In this document: in pieces, positions 1 through 9,358 of the stretch
Position numbering within the stretch: position 1 is the first letter of the stretch
Layout: the number at the start of each line of letters is the position of its first letter
Origin: Pelodera strongyloides
Lineage: Eukaryota > Nematoda > Chromadorea > Rhabditida > Rhabditidae
NCBI GenBank assembly: GCA_036852015.1
Contig: JAANDG010000322.1
Coordinates: 62,001 to 126,000, forward strand
Direction of reading: 5' to 3'
Length of the DNA stretch: 64,000 nucleotides
The notes under the pieces: generated by a model
Told to the model about the DNA's origin: nothing
The model's database searches: none
The model's input: only the letters and a program-made list of their open reading frames with translations
Program-made: the position numbers and the translations under genes

Positions 1-769
1 GTAAAGTTGTCTCGGTCACCGCGTAACTTTTCGACGGTTCTCTTCCAGTAATATATACTTTGCAACCGGCTTGACCAAGTTGTAGAGCAATACCTCAAAA
101 AGACAACTTTACGCTAGAGGTCTAGAGACCTTGTACAAATGTTCTTAAAGGATCGGTTCACCTTAAATTGTGTCTGTTTTTTTTGTTTCTGTATTTTCTA
201 AAAGGGATAATAAAAATCGGAATGCAAAAAGTAGTGTTCAATTTCAATACTCACGAAGATATTGGGTGATAAAGTGGTGGATTGATCGGTACGAAATGCA
301 AAAAGGGCAATTGTCCTGCCTTGTTTGTATAGAGACAATTACCCTTTTTGCATTCGGGGCCGATCAATCCACCACTTTATCACCCAATATCTTTTTATTA
401 TCCCTTATAGAAAATAAAGAAACAAAAAAAAAACAGACACAATTTAAGGTGAACCGATCCCTTTAAGCTAATGTCATTAGAACCATAATTTGAGTTAAAA
501 AATGGAGTATACGCCATTGTGAATTTGCATTTCCATCATAGGTTTGGAAAAAATGGCACATGTGCATTGTGTGTTTAAAAGATAAAAAGACAAAAGTAGT
601 GTGATAGAGATGTAATATTATAAAGTTAATTAGTTTAAGATACCGGAAGGTGTAAGTAACTTTTCAAAAACAAAATATTTTTTTTCTAAGAAAAGTAAAC
701 ACCTTTGCCAACGCCACGGCTTGCACCGGTCACTAGTGCAATACGGCCTTCCAGTGGCCGATTCGCCAT
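1..769 (-). CDS. DHRS1-like short-chain dehydrogenase, 5' part (paralogue 1)
   Basis: Two exons read on the minus strand, 769-703 and 93-1, with the rest beyond the window edge. Exon 1 opens with MANRPLEGRIALVTGASRG, carrying the SDR cofactor motif TGxxxGxG. It ends in phase 1 at a GT donor (702-701). Exon 2 follows a TTTTTGAG acceptor and reads IALQLGQAGCKVYITGREP. The intron position and phase are identical to the complete paralogue at 22281-26053, and the protein is closely similar, so this is a tandem copy in the same orientation. SDR proteins of this family are NAD(P)H-dependent oxidoreductases; human DHRS1 is the nearest family I recognise. The catalytic Ser, Tyr and Lys lie outside the window, so activity cannot be judged. 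The ATG at 769 is preferred because it aligns with the paralogue's start. The intron (94-702) carries a palindromic element. Confidence 0.85.
145..466. mobile_element. Palindromic (fold-back) MITE in intron 1 of the first DHRS1-like gene
   Basis: The ends are inverted copies: TTAAAGGATCGGTTCACC on the left and its near-exact complement, ending in TTTAA, on the right. The arms continue inward, including a region around GATCGG..CCGATC near 280-370. There is no coding capacity beyond the chance 98-codon frame. Length and TTAA-like ends match the other palindromic elements in the window. Confidence 0.8.
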
Positions 770-823
770 ATAGAAGTAGGATAATACAGGTGAAAACTGC
801 AACGCATTGATAAAATTATGGGC

Positions 824-960
824 CTGAGGCCATATTCACCACTCCATTTCCCTCGGGGAAATATTCCCTGGGGACACAAAATAGCATTCTAATGTGAGAC
901 ACGCAGAGAAAAAGACGTGGAATTCCCAGTGGGGAATTGACTGGTGAATATGGCCTCAGA
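824..960. mobile_element. Short palindromic element, GAGGCCATATTCACC family, copy 1
   Basis: Terminal inverted repeats CTGAGGCCATATTCACC / GGTGAATATGGCCTCAG enclose about 100 bp with a CCCTCGGGGAAATATTCCC core. Two more copies occur at 19284-19420 and 44227-44361, with the same internal AATGTGAGACACGCAG stretch. It is a non-autonomous element; no transposase is seen. Confidence 0.8.
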
Positions 961-1047
961 GTATTAATTAACATATAAAAGTAGGAAAAGGTGCTTCTGG
1001 CTGGATAACCCACCAAAGGTCAACATAGAGAAAACTGGTACATTATA

Positions 1048-1157
1048 ACGCGAAACTTTGGCCGGTGCGCGGCCTACAAAAAATGGGTGGGCCCACACAC
1101 GGCGGCCCACCCATTTCGGGCGCAGTGGGGACCGCGCACCGGCCAAGTTTTCGCAGT
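1048..1157. repeat. GC-rich inverted repeat
   Basis: The arms GCGAAACTTTGGCCGGTGCG and CGCACCGGCCAAGTTTTCGC face each other across a second inner inverted repeat (TGGGTGGGCC / GGCCCACCCA). It can fold into one long hairpin. No second copy is seen in the window. Confidence 0.7.
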
Positions 1158-1648
1158 GTAAGACTAAACGGATGAAAGTAATGGCATTGAAAATACACAG
1201 TAATTGCGGCCACAGAAAAAAAAACTGTAAGTAGCCGGTCACGAAGTGGTTTTCAAAATGGTTTTCAACGAAAACCCATTTCTTGACCGACCACTCATCA
1301 TTTGGTGACCATGTCGTGACCAGCTGACGACGGTTTTCGAGAACACTTGGGAACCGACGCCAAATGGGTTTCTACGTTTTCTATGTAATTATTATTGAAG
1401 TGCTTTCCAGCAGGCAGACATAAAAAAAAGTGAACAGCGTTTCCGTTAAAGACGGCTTATCAACTAGTTTTTATTGTCATTATTCATGGTCGAATTACCA
1501 GTAAATAAATAAATATCATGCAAAATGTAGTTTTGTGACGAGGTAATGGTGAAATCGATGCAAGGGCCAAGTCAGCCAAGTGGACTGTTTTGAAGCGCTT
1601 TTGGCTACAAAGCTACGAACTATACGAGAATAACAGAGATATATGATA

Positions 1649-1790
1649 GAAAGAGAGAGTGATAGAAAGAGAGAGAGTGTGTGTGAGAGAGAGAGGAAAT
1701 AAATTGAGAAGCGAAGAGTGCGTAGAGATAGAGAGAGGCGATGGAGAGAAAACGAGAGAGACGGCGGAAAGCGAAAGGGAGAGAGAAAAC
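1649..1790. repeat. GA-rich low-complexity tract
   Basis: Impure (GA)n/(GAGAGA) purine tract. Open frames on the minus strand here (Ser/Leu rich) are low-complexity artefacts. Confidence 0.85.
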
Positions 1791-1887
1791 AAACTGACAG
1801 GACAGTGAGTTAGCCAATGACAAAAGGCTTTTGGAAATTTGATACGTAAAATAAAAAAATCAAGGAACTCCTTTGTCAACCTATGAA

Positions 1888-2052
1888 TTAAAGCGAGATA
1901 CCGGCCGGGTATTGGACGCATCTCAAGTACTTGCATTCATCTGCATTTATGTAACGGGGGAGGGGGTCTAATTGGGGTCTCATTTGCATATGCTGCATAA
2001 GAAAGTAGGTGTACCCAATGCGTTCAAAAACCGGTCGGTATTTCGCTTTAAG
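1888..2052. mobile_element. Palindromic MITE, AAGCGAAATACCGGCCGG family, copy 1
   Basis: It starts TTAAAGCGAGATACCGGCCGG and ends ACCGGTCGGTATTTCGCTTTA. This is the most abundant repeat in the window, with related full or partial copies near 21988, 24515, 28253, 28607, 33503, 35343, 37826, 45637, 46343, 46752, 48070 and 54334. Each carries the same ends and a middle rich in TTTGCATA and TGCATAAG. It is non-coding. Confidence 0.85.
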
Positions 2053-2902
2053 GAATGTGAAAACGAAGTTTGTCATATGTGAGAGTGAAAGTTGAAAGTT
2101 TGGAACACAAATAACCGAGTATATAGTCATATACAGTAATCCTGTACCTGTAAGGAATGTTGATTTGTAAGGCCTACGAGACAATATGTGATAGTAATTA
2201 TTGTTGTATTATCTTTCTATTTCACAATTAGTTTATAGTCACACATTGGCTCGTTTTCCCTCATGTTTACATCAACACGCGAGGAACACCTGTCACAGCT
2301 TTGTGTTGTTGTTTGCTGCGGGTAAAGTGATGTGGCTAGATGTGTATTGATTTTATATAATATGTACACTATAATATTCAACTGATAACCGGTTTTTCAT
2401 GTTGGGCTCAAAAAAAAAAGCTTAAAAAAGTTTTGAAGGTGAGGAAAGTGAAAATAAAATTAACAAAAACTTTTATGTAAGAAGAAAAACAATTTCAAAC
2501 CGCTCCAAAAAACTCCTTCAGTATGGGATTCGAGTCGTGCGGACAGAGCTAAGCCAAATCTCTGTCCACGGGACGTTTGAATTTACGAGGCTGTTAGACA
2601 GCGAAGAAAAACAGGAGGGCGTAAGAGAAATTTTTGAAGTCAGCAAAGAAAAAGAGGAGGGCGCGAGAGAAATTGTTTAAACTACGGTATTTTGTGACAG
2701 CGTGTTATAGAATATCTGTGAATCAGGCTTGACATGCGCTTTAACATAAGCCACCCGAAAATGACAGCCCCACTCGTGATAACTTTTACCTACTATGACC
2801 GGAATAAATTTAACTAAGCCCTTCAGGACAATACTCTAACATACTAGCATACGATATTTCGTCTTTTTCTCTAAACCATCCAGTACTAGATAGACCCTCT
2901 AC
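2053..2902. other. No gene recognised
   Basis: AT-rich sequence. A repeated phrase (GAAGAAAAACAGGAGGGCG... and AAAGAAAAAGAGGAGGGCG...) occurs twice near 2600-2670. No splice-bounded open frame convinced me. Confidence 0.4.
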
Positions 2903-3299
2903 TTAAAGGGACAGGCCCATCAAAGTAAACCTATATTTACGAAACGTTCATAATGTATATAAAACATTTTTATTACAATATATACAAACCAAATTTCACC
3001 TACTTTCGCCCTCGAGGACTTTTTCCGATATGCTCATCCGCATATGTATACCATAAAGCTGCAGACTTCCAAGGTGTATATGCAAATTTAGCTCGCATTT
3101 TAATTTCTTGATAAATTTGCATATACACCTTGGAAGTCGGCAGCTTTATGGTATACATATGAGGATGAGCACATCGGAAAAAGTCCTCGAGGGCGAAAGT
3201 AGGTGAAATTTGGTTTGTATATATTGTAATAAAAATGCTCTATATACATTATGAATATTTCGTAAATATAGGTTTACTTTGATGGGCCTGTCCCTTTAA
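2903..3299. mobile_element. Palindromic MITE, GGGACAGGCCCATCAAAG family, copy 1
   Basis: Near-perfect palindrome of about 397 bp. The left end TTAAAGGGACAGGCCCATC is mirrored by GATGGGCCTGTCCCTTTAA on the right. The arms pair almost throughout, for example CTCGAGGACTTTTTCCGAT at 3011 against its complement near 3180. Further copies at 44548-45424 and 54565-54942 carry internal rearrangements. Confidence 0.9.
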
Positions 3300-3652
3300 A
3301 GGGAAAGAGAAAACACTCTACCCGTCGGACCACATTTTTCTTTATGATGCGTTATTGATTTTTCCATTATTGTGAATATAAACACTGTTACCTTTGTGGT
3401 GTAATTCCAATATAAACACGTGTCCAGAAACAGCACATGGTGCACCTAATCCAGTAGGTGGCCGCTTTAAAGACCCGCGTGGCTACGAGCAGTAAGTAAG
3501 ATAATACTTATTCCCTATTATTCGAATTATTACTTTCGTTATAATTATCGTCGTTATTTCGTACATTTCTTGGCATTGTATACTCGCATATTTTTCATTC
3601 TTATTATTCTCACATATATTGTGCCTCGTATTTTCTTATAATTATACTGAAG

Positions 3653-3945
3653 ATCTTGCAACTATTTGCCCCGTTCCGCTGAGCTTCAGAAAACGTCAGC
3701 AGCAAGTGGAGAACAACAAACTCTGCCCGCTAGGTTACGCCAAGGTAAATAACATTAAACTAGCTTTCGTATTATCTCTTAAAAAGAAAACAGTCTACAA
3801 AAATCAATTAAACTTGTTGCAGAGCTACATGATAACCCCCGGCAAGAAGTGCATAAACCGGGACACCAATCAAGCATGCAATAAAGACGAATGTGATGTG
3901 TGCACCACCCGTGAATGGAACCGTATAGTGGAAAAAAGAGAATAA
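3653..3945 (+). CDS. 3' exons of a possible cysteine-rich protein
   Basis: Two exons in one frame: 3653-3744 (ends ...CPLGYAK at donor GTAAAT) and 3823-3945, after a TTGTTGCAG acceptor, reading SYMITPGKKCINRDTNQ... to a TAA stop. Both exons are phase 0 at their junction. The pattern ICP-x-LCPLGY-x-KC-x-AC-x-EC-x-VC suggests a disulphide-rich, probably secreted protein; I do not recognise the family. An upstream block (3455-3491) has an acceptor CCAG and donor GTAAGT and reads GGRFKDPRGYE, but its phase does not fit this frame, so either it is unrelated or I have the acceptor wrong. No signal peptide exon was found. Confidence 0.4.
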
Positions 3946-4189
3946 TTGTAAATAATCTCTTTCCCTTTATTATTTGACCATCCGATATTTACACCAATAA
4001 TTTTCTTCTTCAATAGCTATGACTCGTTTTCACAGTGTTTAAATTTTCATATTTACCGTAATATGAGTAAAGTTTCTTGTGAGCTTTCGATTCCAACCAC
4101 AAAACAAATGCGTTTAACACATTTTTATTTGCCAACGTTTCGGTTTACAGTTTACACCATCATCAGGGCAGATTTAATTACCTACAAAG

Positions 4190-4201
4190 CACATATATAT
4201 A

Positions 4202-4262
<61 letters not shown>
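4190..4262. repeat. (AT)n microsatellite
   Basis: About 70 bp of alternating A and T. Confidence 0.95.
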
Positions 4263-4265
<3 letters not shown>

Positions 4266-5372
4266 TAACTCAATTGGACCATAAACATAACATGACTCAA
4301 TACAAAAACAAACAACGAATTCACAGAACAATAAACTTGTGCGTGCAACGAAAACAAATCTTGACTAATCCGGAACAACATTCATCAATAATGGGAAAGA
4401 CAGATGGTATGTCAATTGAGAGTGTTAAGAGGAGATAGTGCGTGTTAAAGGGAGAGGCCCACGAGAAAAATGTTTTGCTCAATTTATATGTACAGAATGT
4501 CCACTATTTCAGAAATATTACGGCGAAAACCGCATTTCTTTACGCCTAGAACTCGCAGAGTTATTCCCCGGCAAACAGTTCGGTCAGGTACCGTAGCCAG
4601 AATCAATTTTTGCGCTTTTAGGGCATTACTGTATTGGAAACGCGTCTTTATAATCGTAGGAATTTTCTTTGTTCGTTTGACAATTATTATGTAGAGAAAG
4701 AATGCAAATTTATTTATTTATTAAATAACACCGAGGTGTGCATCAAATAATATGATGAAGAGAAAGCAGTGTAGATATAACGAAACCAGTTGTACTGTAG
4801 TCGATTAGCAATCGGGTAAAAGAAAAATGTGAAGGTGTATTTTCATACTCTTGGTCTGCTTTACATAGTTTTGCAAATATTTCCCCAAATCCTTTGTTAT
4901 ATGGGCGACATTGTATTGTTACCTCAAAAAAATGGGCCACGAGATAAGAACTTCACAATTGGGCTTAGGTAAAAGTAACTATTACAACTGAATCTCAAAA
5001 ACTAGCACAGTGAATACCCTCCACCCGCAGGCAACCTTATGCGCTACAATAAAATGTCGCAGCGCCGCAAATGGCTTTTAGTGGATAATCCACTTGATTT
5101 TGGGAAACTTTGCAAAACTATGACGAAAAAAGAAAGGCACAAATAACAAAGCACAGTGTTAGAATAAAGACCCGCATCGATATATCCCGCATAATGTTTA
5201 CAAGAAAAGAAACAATCGAACAATGAAATACATAAAGCGATTAAACAAAGATTTGTAGTTAATTCTTCTTCGTAGACAGAATAATAGCTTCTTCTTCTTC
5301 GTAGTCGAAATCAAATACCAAGGGTAATATGGGTTCCCTACCAGTTCATTCCATAAACTAAACGAATTATCA

Positions 5373-8252
5373 TTAACGATTCAAAGTAAGGGTATACTCT
5401 CGGAAGTTGGATGTTACATCATTTATTTCTAACATCGTAAGTAGATCATTTCTACCATCATTTCTATCCATTGACTTTAAACGCCGACTAAGAGATTTTG
5501 AACTTGGTAATTGTAAAAGTTTGTCTGGGAGTTTGTTTAGCCATTTAGCCGTGCGAATAAAGAAACTGTGATAATAAGGATTCAGTTTTGAGAAGGGTAC
5601 ATGCAATTCAAAAGATGAAATACGACCTCTAGTTGGTCTCCAAGCATAGTATTTACTAAACGAGGTGGAGAGTTCTCCCTTGAGTAACTTGAATGCAAAT
5701 ACAAGGTCTTGCTTTATACGTCGTTGTTGCAGAGATAAAAGGTTAAACTTACGTAGCCTTTCGCTATAGCAAGGGATCGGAGATTGTCCAAAACATTTTT
5801 GAAAGATAATGCGCGTAATACGGGCTTGAACTTTTTCAACTTTGGTTATGTCTTTCTTTAAGTAAGGGCTCCAAACAACGCTTGCAAATTCAAGGATTGG
5901 CCGAACATATGTTTTATATGCTTTCAAGAGTATTAAAGGATTTCTCTGTTTTATGGTTTTGTTAATCGCAAACCAGGCTCCCATTCCTTTAATACACATT
6001 TTGCTTATATGATCAACGTATTGCCAATTGTTTTGCACTTGTATGCCAAGATCTCTAATTGTACTAACCGAACCCAATGCAAAGTTTTTCACTTCGTAAA
6101 CATATTTCATGTTATTTTTTCCAAGATATAATACACTGCATTTTGATTCGGATAATTCGATTTGCCAATCATTGCAAAAATCTGATAGAGCGTTTAAAGA
6201 GATTTGGAGTAATTTATGTGCCTCTGATGCATCTTCTCTTTTGTATTGACAAAACACTTTACAATCATCGGCAAAACACCTTATTGAAATGCTCGGCGAA
6301 GTTTTTACTGCCTTTGGGAGGTCGGATATATAGAGTAAAAAGAGTAGTGGCGCTAAAATTGAACCCTGTGGGACCCCAGAGGGCGCTGCGAATTCACTTG
6401 AAAAGGTGCTATTATTTATTTTAACAGAAAAGGTTCTCTGAGAAAGAAAATCCTTTATCCATTGAACAAGTTGTTCAGGGAATCCCAATTTCCGTAGTTT
6501 GAAAACCAATTTTGAGTGAACTACCTTATCAAAAGCCTTTGCTATATCCAAATAGACTACATCAATCAATTCCCCTTTTTTGTGAGAAGAAAGCCAGTTT
6601 TTCTGGCAATCCAACATCTGTAATTCTACAGATTTTCCTCTAATGAACCCATACTGCTCTTCTGGTAAACAGTTTAGTTTCAAAACAAAACGATTTATTT
6701 GATTGAGGACAATCATTTCCATTGTTTTACATATAGCGCTATTTATGGATATTGGCCGAAAATGAACTGGGAGGGTTGGCTTTGAGATCTTTGGCACTGG
6801 GGTAACAATAGATTTTCGCCAGTTTGATGGCATTTTACCGGTCTCAAGAGAAAGATTATAAATATAGGAAAGAGGTTCCGCCAGTTCTCTTTTCAGAGAT
6901 TTTAAGAAATATTGCGGTATTCCATCAGATGTAATAGAAAAGGAATTCTTTAATTTTCCCAAGGCTTTATACACTTCATCCGGATAAATAGTAGGTATTT
7001 TATGATTTCTGTACGTAGTAGACTTTGTATGCATATATGGCAACCGCCCATTATCATTTGTAAAGACAGATTTAAATTGACTCCCAATAAGCTCAGCTTT
7101 TAGCTGATTGTCATAAACAGTATCTTGTGAATTTGGATCAGTGATTACCCCAATATTGCATTTTCCCTTTATACGAGCATTCACATAAGAAAAGAACTTT
7201 TTCCCGAATTTATTATCAAAAAATTTCTTTTCCCTGTGAGCGAAAAACTTTTGGAGCGCCTTTTCTAAATTGCAGTTTATGTTTCTCATGAGAGCTGAGT
7301 TTGCAACAGATGGATTTTGTCTATTGATAAGGAATAAACGACGTTTATGATAAAGCATATTCTTTATATATGCAGGAAATTTTGTTATTTGCAATTCATG
7401 ATACCTGCTTGGGACAAATTCTCCTATTAAATAACGGAGATACTCAGTTAATTTCTGTTCCAAGTCATTTACATCAAAATAATATCCAAAGAAGTTTTCC
7501 CAATCTATTGATAAAGCTCTTGTGATTGAAGACCAGTCTGCATTTTTGAAATCAAGAATTGGTGTTCTCTTAGATAAAAGACTGGGTGAAAAGTTTACAT
7601 TGAAAGTTATTGTATTGTGATCAGATGTACCAATGGCGGGCTCTACATTTAGCTCAGTTATAATATGAGGAGAACTGGAAAAAACATGGTCAATTATACG
7701 CTTTTCACGTGTTGGTTGATTCACAAAATAGGCCCAACCCATAGATGTGACAAATTCACCGAAACCCTTTTCTTTAGCTGATTTTGGAGCGGGAGAAAAA
7801 CAATCGTAGTGAATGTTGAAGTCGCCAACTACTATAGTTTCCAGGCCACAACTGCATAGATTTATGATTTCATCATATAAGCTAGTATCAGCCACTGTTG
7901 TGCAGCCCGGCAAGCGATATATAATTACGAAACGTATTTTTGTAAATTTTACTATGTTCTCAAGATCCAAACATAGCACTTCGTAATTTGAATTACTTAT
8001 GCTTTTTTGCTCTTTGCAAGTAATATTTGGATTTGTGAGAGCACAAATACCACCACCCCTTTTAGATGTACGATCCAGGCGAAATACGTTATAATCCAGC
8101 CCATCAAGTATTAAAGAACTACCTATGTCTTTTCTTAGCCAACTCTCTACACATATAAATAAGTCAGGATTCTTTTGTGATAAATGCAACTGAACAGACG
8201 AAAGATTCTTTAAGACGCTTCTAATGTTACAATATGATACCAAGAGTGACAA
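5373..8252 (-). CDS. LINE ORF2: AP-like endonuclease plus reverse transcriptase
   Basis: About 959 residues. The N-terminal apurinic-type endonuclease shows SYCNIRSV, CVESWLRKD, RTSKRGGGICAL, VVGDFNIHYD and IGTSDHNTITF (the last near residue 209). The reverse transcriptase (about 430-720) shows RPISINSAICKTMEMI, QYGFIRGKS, VYLDIAKAFDKV, PSGVPQGSILAPLLF and the catalytic RCFADDCKV near residue 655. The C-terminal part has no zinc knuckle that I can see. The frame at the endonuclease start has no nearby ATG: it opens upstream through a TTG, overlaps the end of ORF1, and has its first in-frame Met deep in the endonuclease. Translation therefore probably depends on reinitiation, frameshifting or a non-AUG start. 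Target-primed reverse transcription is the known mechanism for this class. Confidence 0.9.
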   Translation of the reverse strand: MSLLVSYCNIRSVLKNLSSVQLHLSQKNPDLFICVESWLRKDIGSSLILDGLDYNVFRLDRTSKRGGGICALTNPNITCKEQKSISNSNYEVLCLDLENIVKFTKIRFVIIYRLPGCTTVADTSLYDEIINLCSCGLETIVVGDFNIHYDCFSPAPKSAKEKGFGEFVTSMGWAYFVNQPTREKRIIDHVFSSSPHIITELNVEPAIGTSDHNTITFNVNFSPSLLSKRTPILDFKNADWSSITRALSIDWENFFGYYFDVNDLEQKLTEYLRYLIGEFVPSRYHELQITKFPAYIKNMLYHKRRLFLINRQNPSVANSALMRNINCNLEKALQKFFAHREKKFFDNKFGKKFFSYVNARIKGKCNIGVITDPNSQDTVYDNQLKAELIGSQFKSVFTNDNGRLPYMHTKSTTYRNHKIPTIYPDEVYKALGKLKNSFSITSDGIPQYFLKSLKRELAEPLSYIYNLSLETGKMPSNWRKSIVTPVPKISKPTLPVHFRPISINSAICKTMEMIVLNQINRFVLKLNCLPEEQYGFIRGKSVELQMLDCQKNWLSSHKKGELIDVVYLDIAKAFDKVVHSKLVFKLRKLGFPEQLVQWIKDFLSQRTFSVKINNSTFSSEFAAPSGVPQGSILAPLLFLLYISDLPKAVKTSPSISIRCFADDCKVFCQYKREDASEAHKLLQISLNALSDFCNDWQIELSESKCSVLYLGKNNMKYVYEVKNFALGSVSTIRDLGIQVQNNWQYVDHISKMCIKGMGAWFAINKTIKQRNPLILLKAYKTYVRPILEFASVVWSPYLKKDITKVEKVQARITRIIFQKCFGQSPIPCYSERLRKFNLLSLQQRRIKQDLVFAFKLLKGELSTSFSKYYAWRPTRGRISSFELHVPFSKLNPYYHSFFIRTAKWLNKLPDKLLQLPSSKSLSRRLKSMDRNDGRNDLLTMLEINDVTSNFREYTLTLNR

Positions 8253-8272
8253 TTCATCCCTACTTTGACAAT

Positions 8273-9142
8273 TTAGTTTCCCTGGCGATGAAACTGATTG
8301 TTTTGGTTGGATAACCGGGGGTTTTGCCAGTTTTGAGGGATGGGGGTCTGCATGGCCTCATTTGTGCGATCGGCAAATTGCGGGTCATTTTTCCAAACAA
8401 GTTTTGTATCGCGCAGTTGATAAAGTTGGCCACCCAGAGAATTGAGGTAGTCCCTCTGATCGCGCAACTTTTTGAGGTTTTGGCGCTCTTCAAAAGAGAT
8501 GCTGGGACGAATGTAAAAATTTGCCCATTTTGAATTTCGAAGCTTATGCTTCGTCGCGAGAACCCGTCCAACAGAATTTCTCGTTGGCATCTCGACCTTC
8601 CAAAGGAACGAGTTCATTTTAAAAATGCACGCTGGAGACTCTGGAATGTCTAAATGTTTTAGAAGCGTTTTAACCTCATAAGCCACCTGATTGTCTTCAG
8701 ACACTTTCGCACGCGCAATTGCTTCCGCCTTATCCTGGCTGGATACAGTATTGGGATCAGTGTTTGGTGGGTACCTTGGGGCCTGCGCGTACACATGCTG
8801 TGGGATATTAAAGACGAGCGAACGGAGACGCTTCTCCTCTCGCACTGCTTGCTGCATGCACGGCGCCGTGCCATTCAGTACTGTTTTGGTGACCTCCAAC
8901 ATTTTAGCCACCGCAGTCAAAAACTTAGAAGCTTCATTTGCAGTCAAATGAAGTCCCTCCGCGCCAAAACCATTCTGAATGATATCCGTGATATCTTTCT
9001 CTTCCATACCAACAACCTCCACTAAAGCTTGCTTCTTAATTGGTCTCGATGGTGACTGTGAGACATTTTCATTACTATCTGCCCGACGTTTATTAGCAGA
9101 ACGATCTACCTCCATTGGAGTCTTTAGACCTTGATCGGTCAT
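8273..9142 (-). CDS. LINE ORF1 protein
   Basis: 289 codons starting at ATG 9142 and ending TAA just upstream of ORF2. The N-terminus is charged and serine-rich (KRRADSNENVSQSP, basic PIKKQ). The middle is helical. The C-terminal half (SLVFNIPQ, IFKMNSFLWKVEMPTRNSVG, YIRPSISFEERQNLKKLRDQR) has the layout of the RNA-binding ORF1 proteins of CR1/L2-type LINEs, where a VRF/IRPS-E-R block is usual. The end is rich in Gln and Asn. The expected role is binding the element's RNA in the ribonucleoprotein. Antisense open frames across it are shadows. Confidence 0.75.
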   Translation of the reverse strand: MTDQGLKTPMEVDRSANKRRADSNENVSQSPSRPIKKQALVEVVGMEEKDITDIIQNGFGAEGLHLTANEASKFLTAVAKMLEVTKTVLNGTAPCMQQAVREEKRLRSLVFNIPQHVYAQAPRYPPNTDPNTVSSQDKAEAIARAKVSEDNQVAYEVKTLLKHLDIPESPACIFKMNSFLWKVEMPTRNSVGRVLATKHKLRNSKWANFYIRPSISFEERQNLKKLRDQRDYLNSLGGQLYQLRDTKLVWKNDPQFADRTNEAMQTPIPQNWQNPRLSNQNNQFHRQGN

Positions 9143-9358
9143 TTAAAGGGGTTGTATCAGTAAATTCAGAGAAATGAACCGTAGAAACTAATTTTGACGT
9201 TGCTGACTACGATACCTGGCCGAACCGTTTGCCGGAGAATAACTCTGCGAGTACTAGGATTCAAGCAATGCGGTTTTCACAATAATATTTCTGAAATTCC
9301 GGACGTACTGTACAAGCAAAGTGAGGAAAACTTTTTCCTCGTGGGTCTCTCCCTTTAA

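Larger units (their letters stand above)
4700..9150 (-). mobile_element. CR1-type non-LTR retrotransposon (LINE), both ORFs open
   Basis: Two long minus-strand frames in the order ORF1 (8273-9142) then ORF2 (5373-8252), followed by about 670 bp of 3' untranslated sequence. This ends near 4700 in an A/T tail of TTTATTTATTTATTAAATAA type beside GGTGTGCATC. The same end occurs as a truncated fragment at about 24921-24985. Neither ORF contains a stop or frameshift, so this copy looks young. The exact borders and target-site duplication could not be fixed by eye. Confidence 0.85.
4445..9358. mobile_element. Palindromic element split by a LINE insertion
   Basis: The left arm at about 4445-4610 (TTAAAGGGAGAGGCCCACG...) is the inverted partner of the right arm at about 9190-9358 (...CGTGGGTCTCTCCCTTTAA). 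Pairing continues for over 150 bp with substitutions, through TTTCAGAAATATTA, AACTCGCAGAGTTATTC and the GTTCGG region. The CR1-type LINE lies between the arms, so it inserted into a pre-existing fold-back element. The 74-codon frame at 4470-4694 is the left arm itself, not a gene. Confidence 0.8.

Noticed and set aside
3455..3491. Exon GGRFKDPRGYE joined to the cysteine-rich exons
   Set aside because: Its phase (two bases left over) does not meet the next exon's frame, so I left it out of the gene model.
4470..4694. 74-codon plus-strand ORF, Arg-rich
   Set aside because: It coincides with the left arm of the split palindromic element.
6077..6424. 115-codon plus-strand ORF
   Set aside because: Antisense shadow of the LINE reverse transcriptase.
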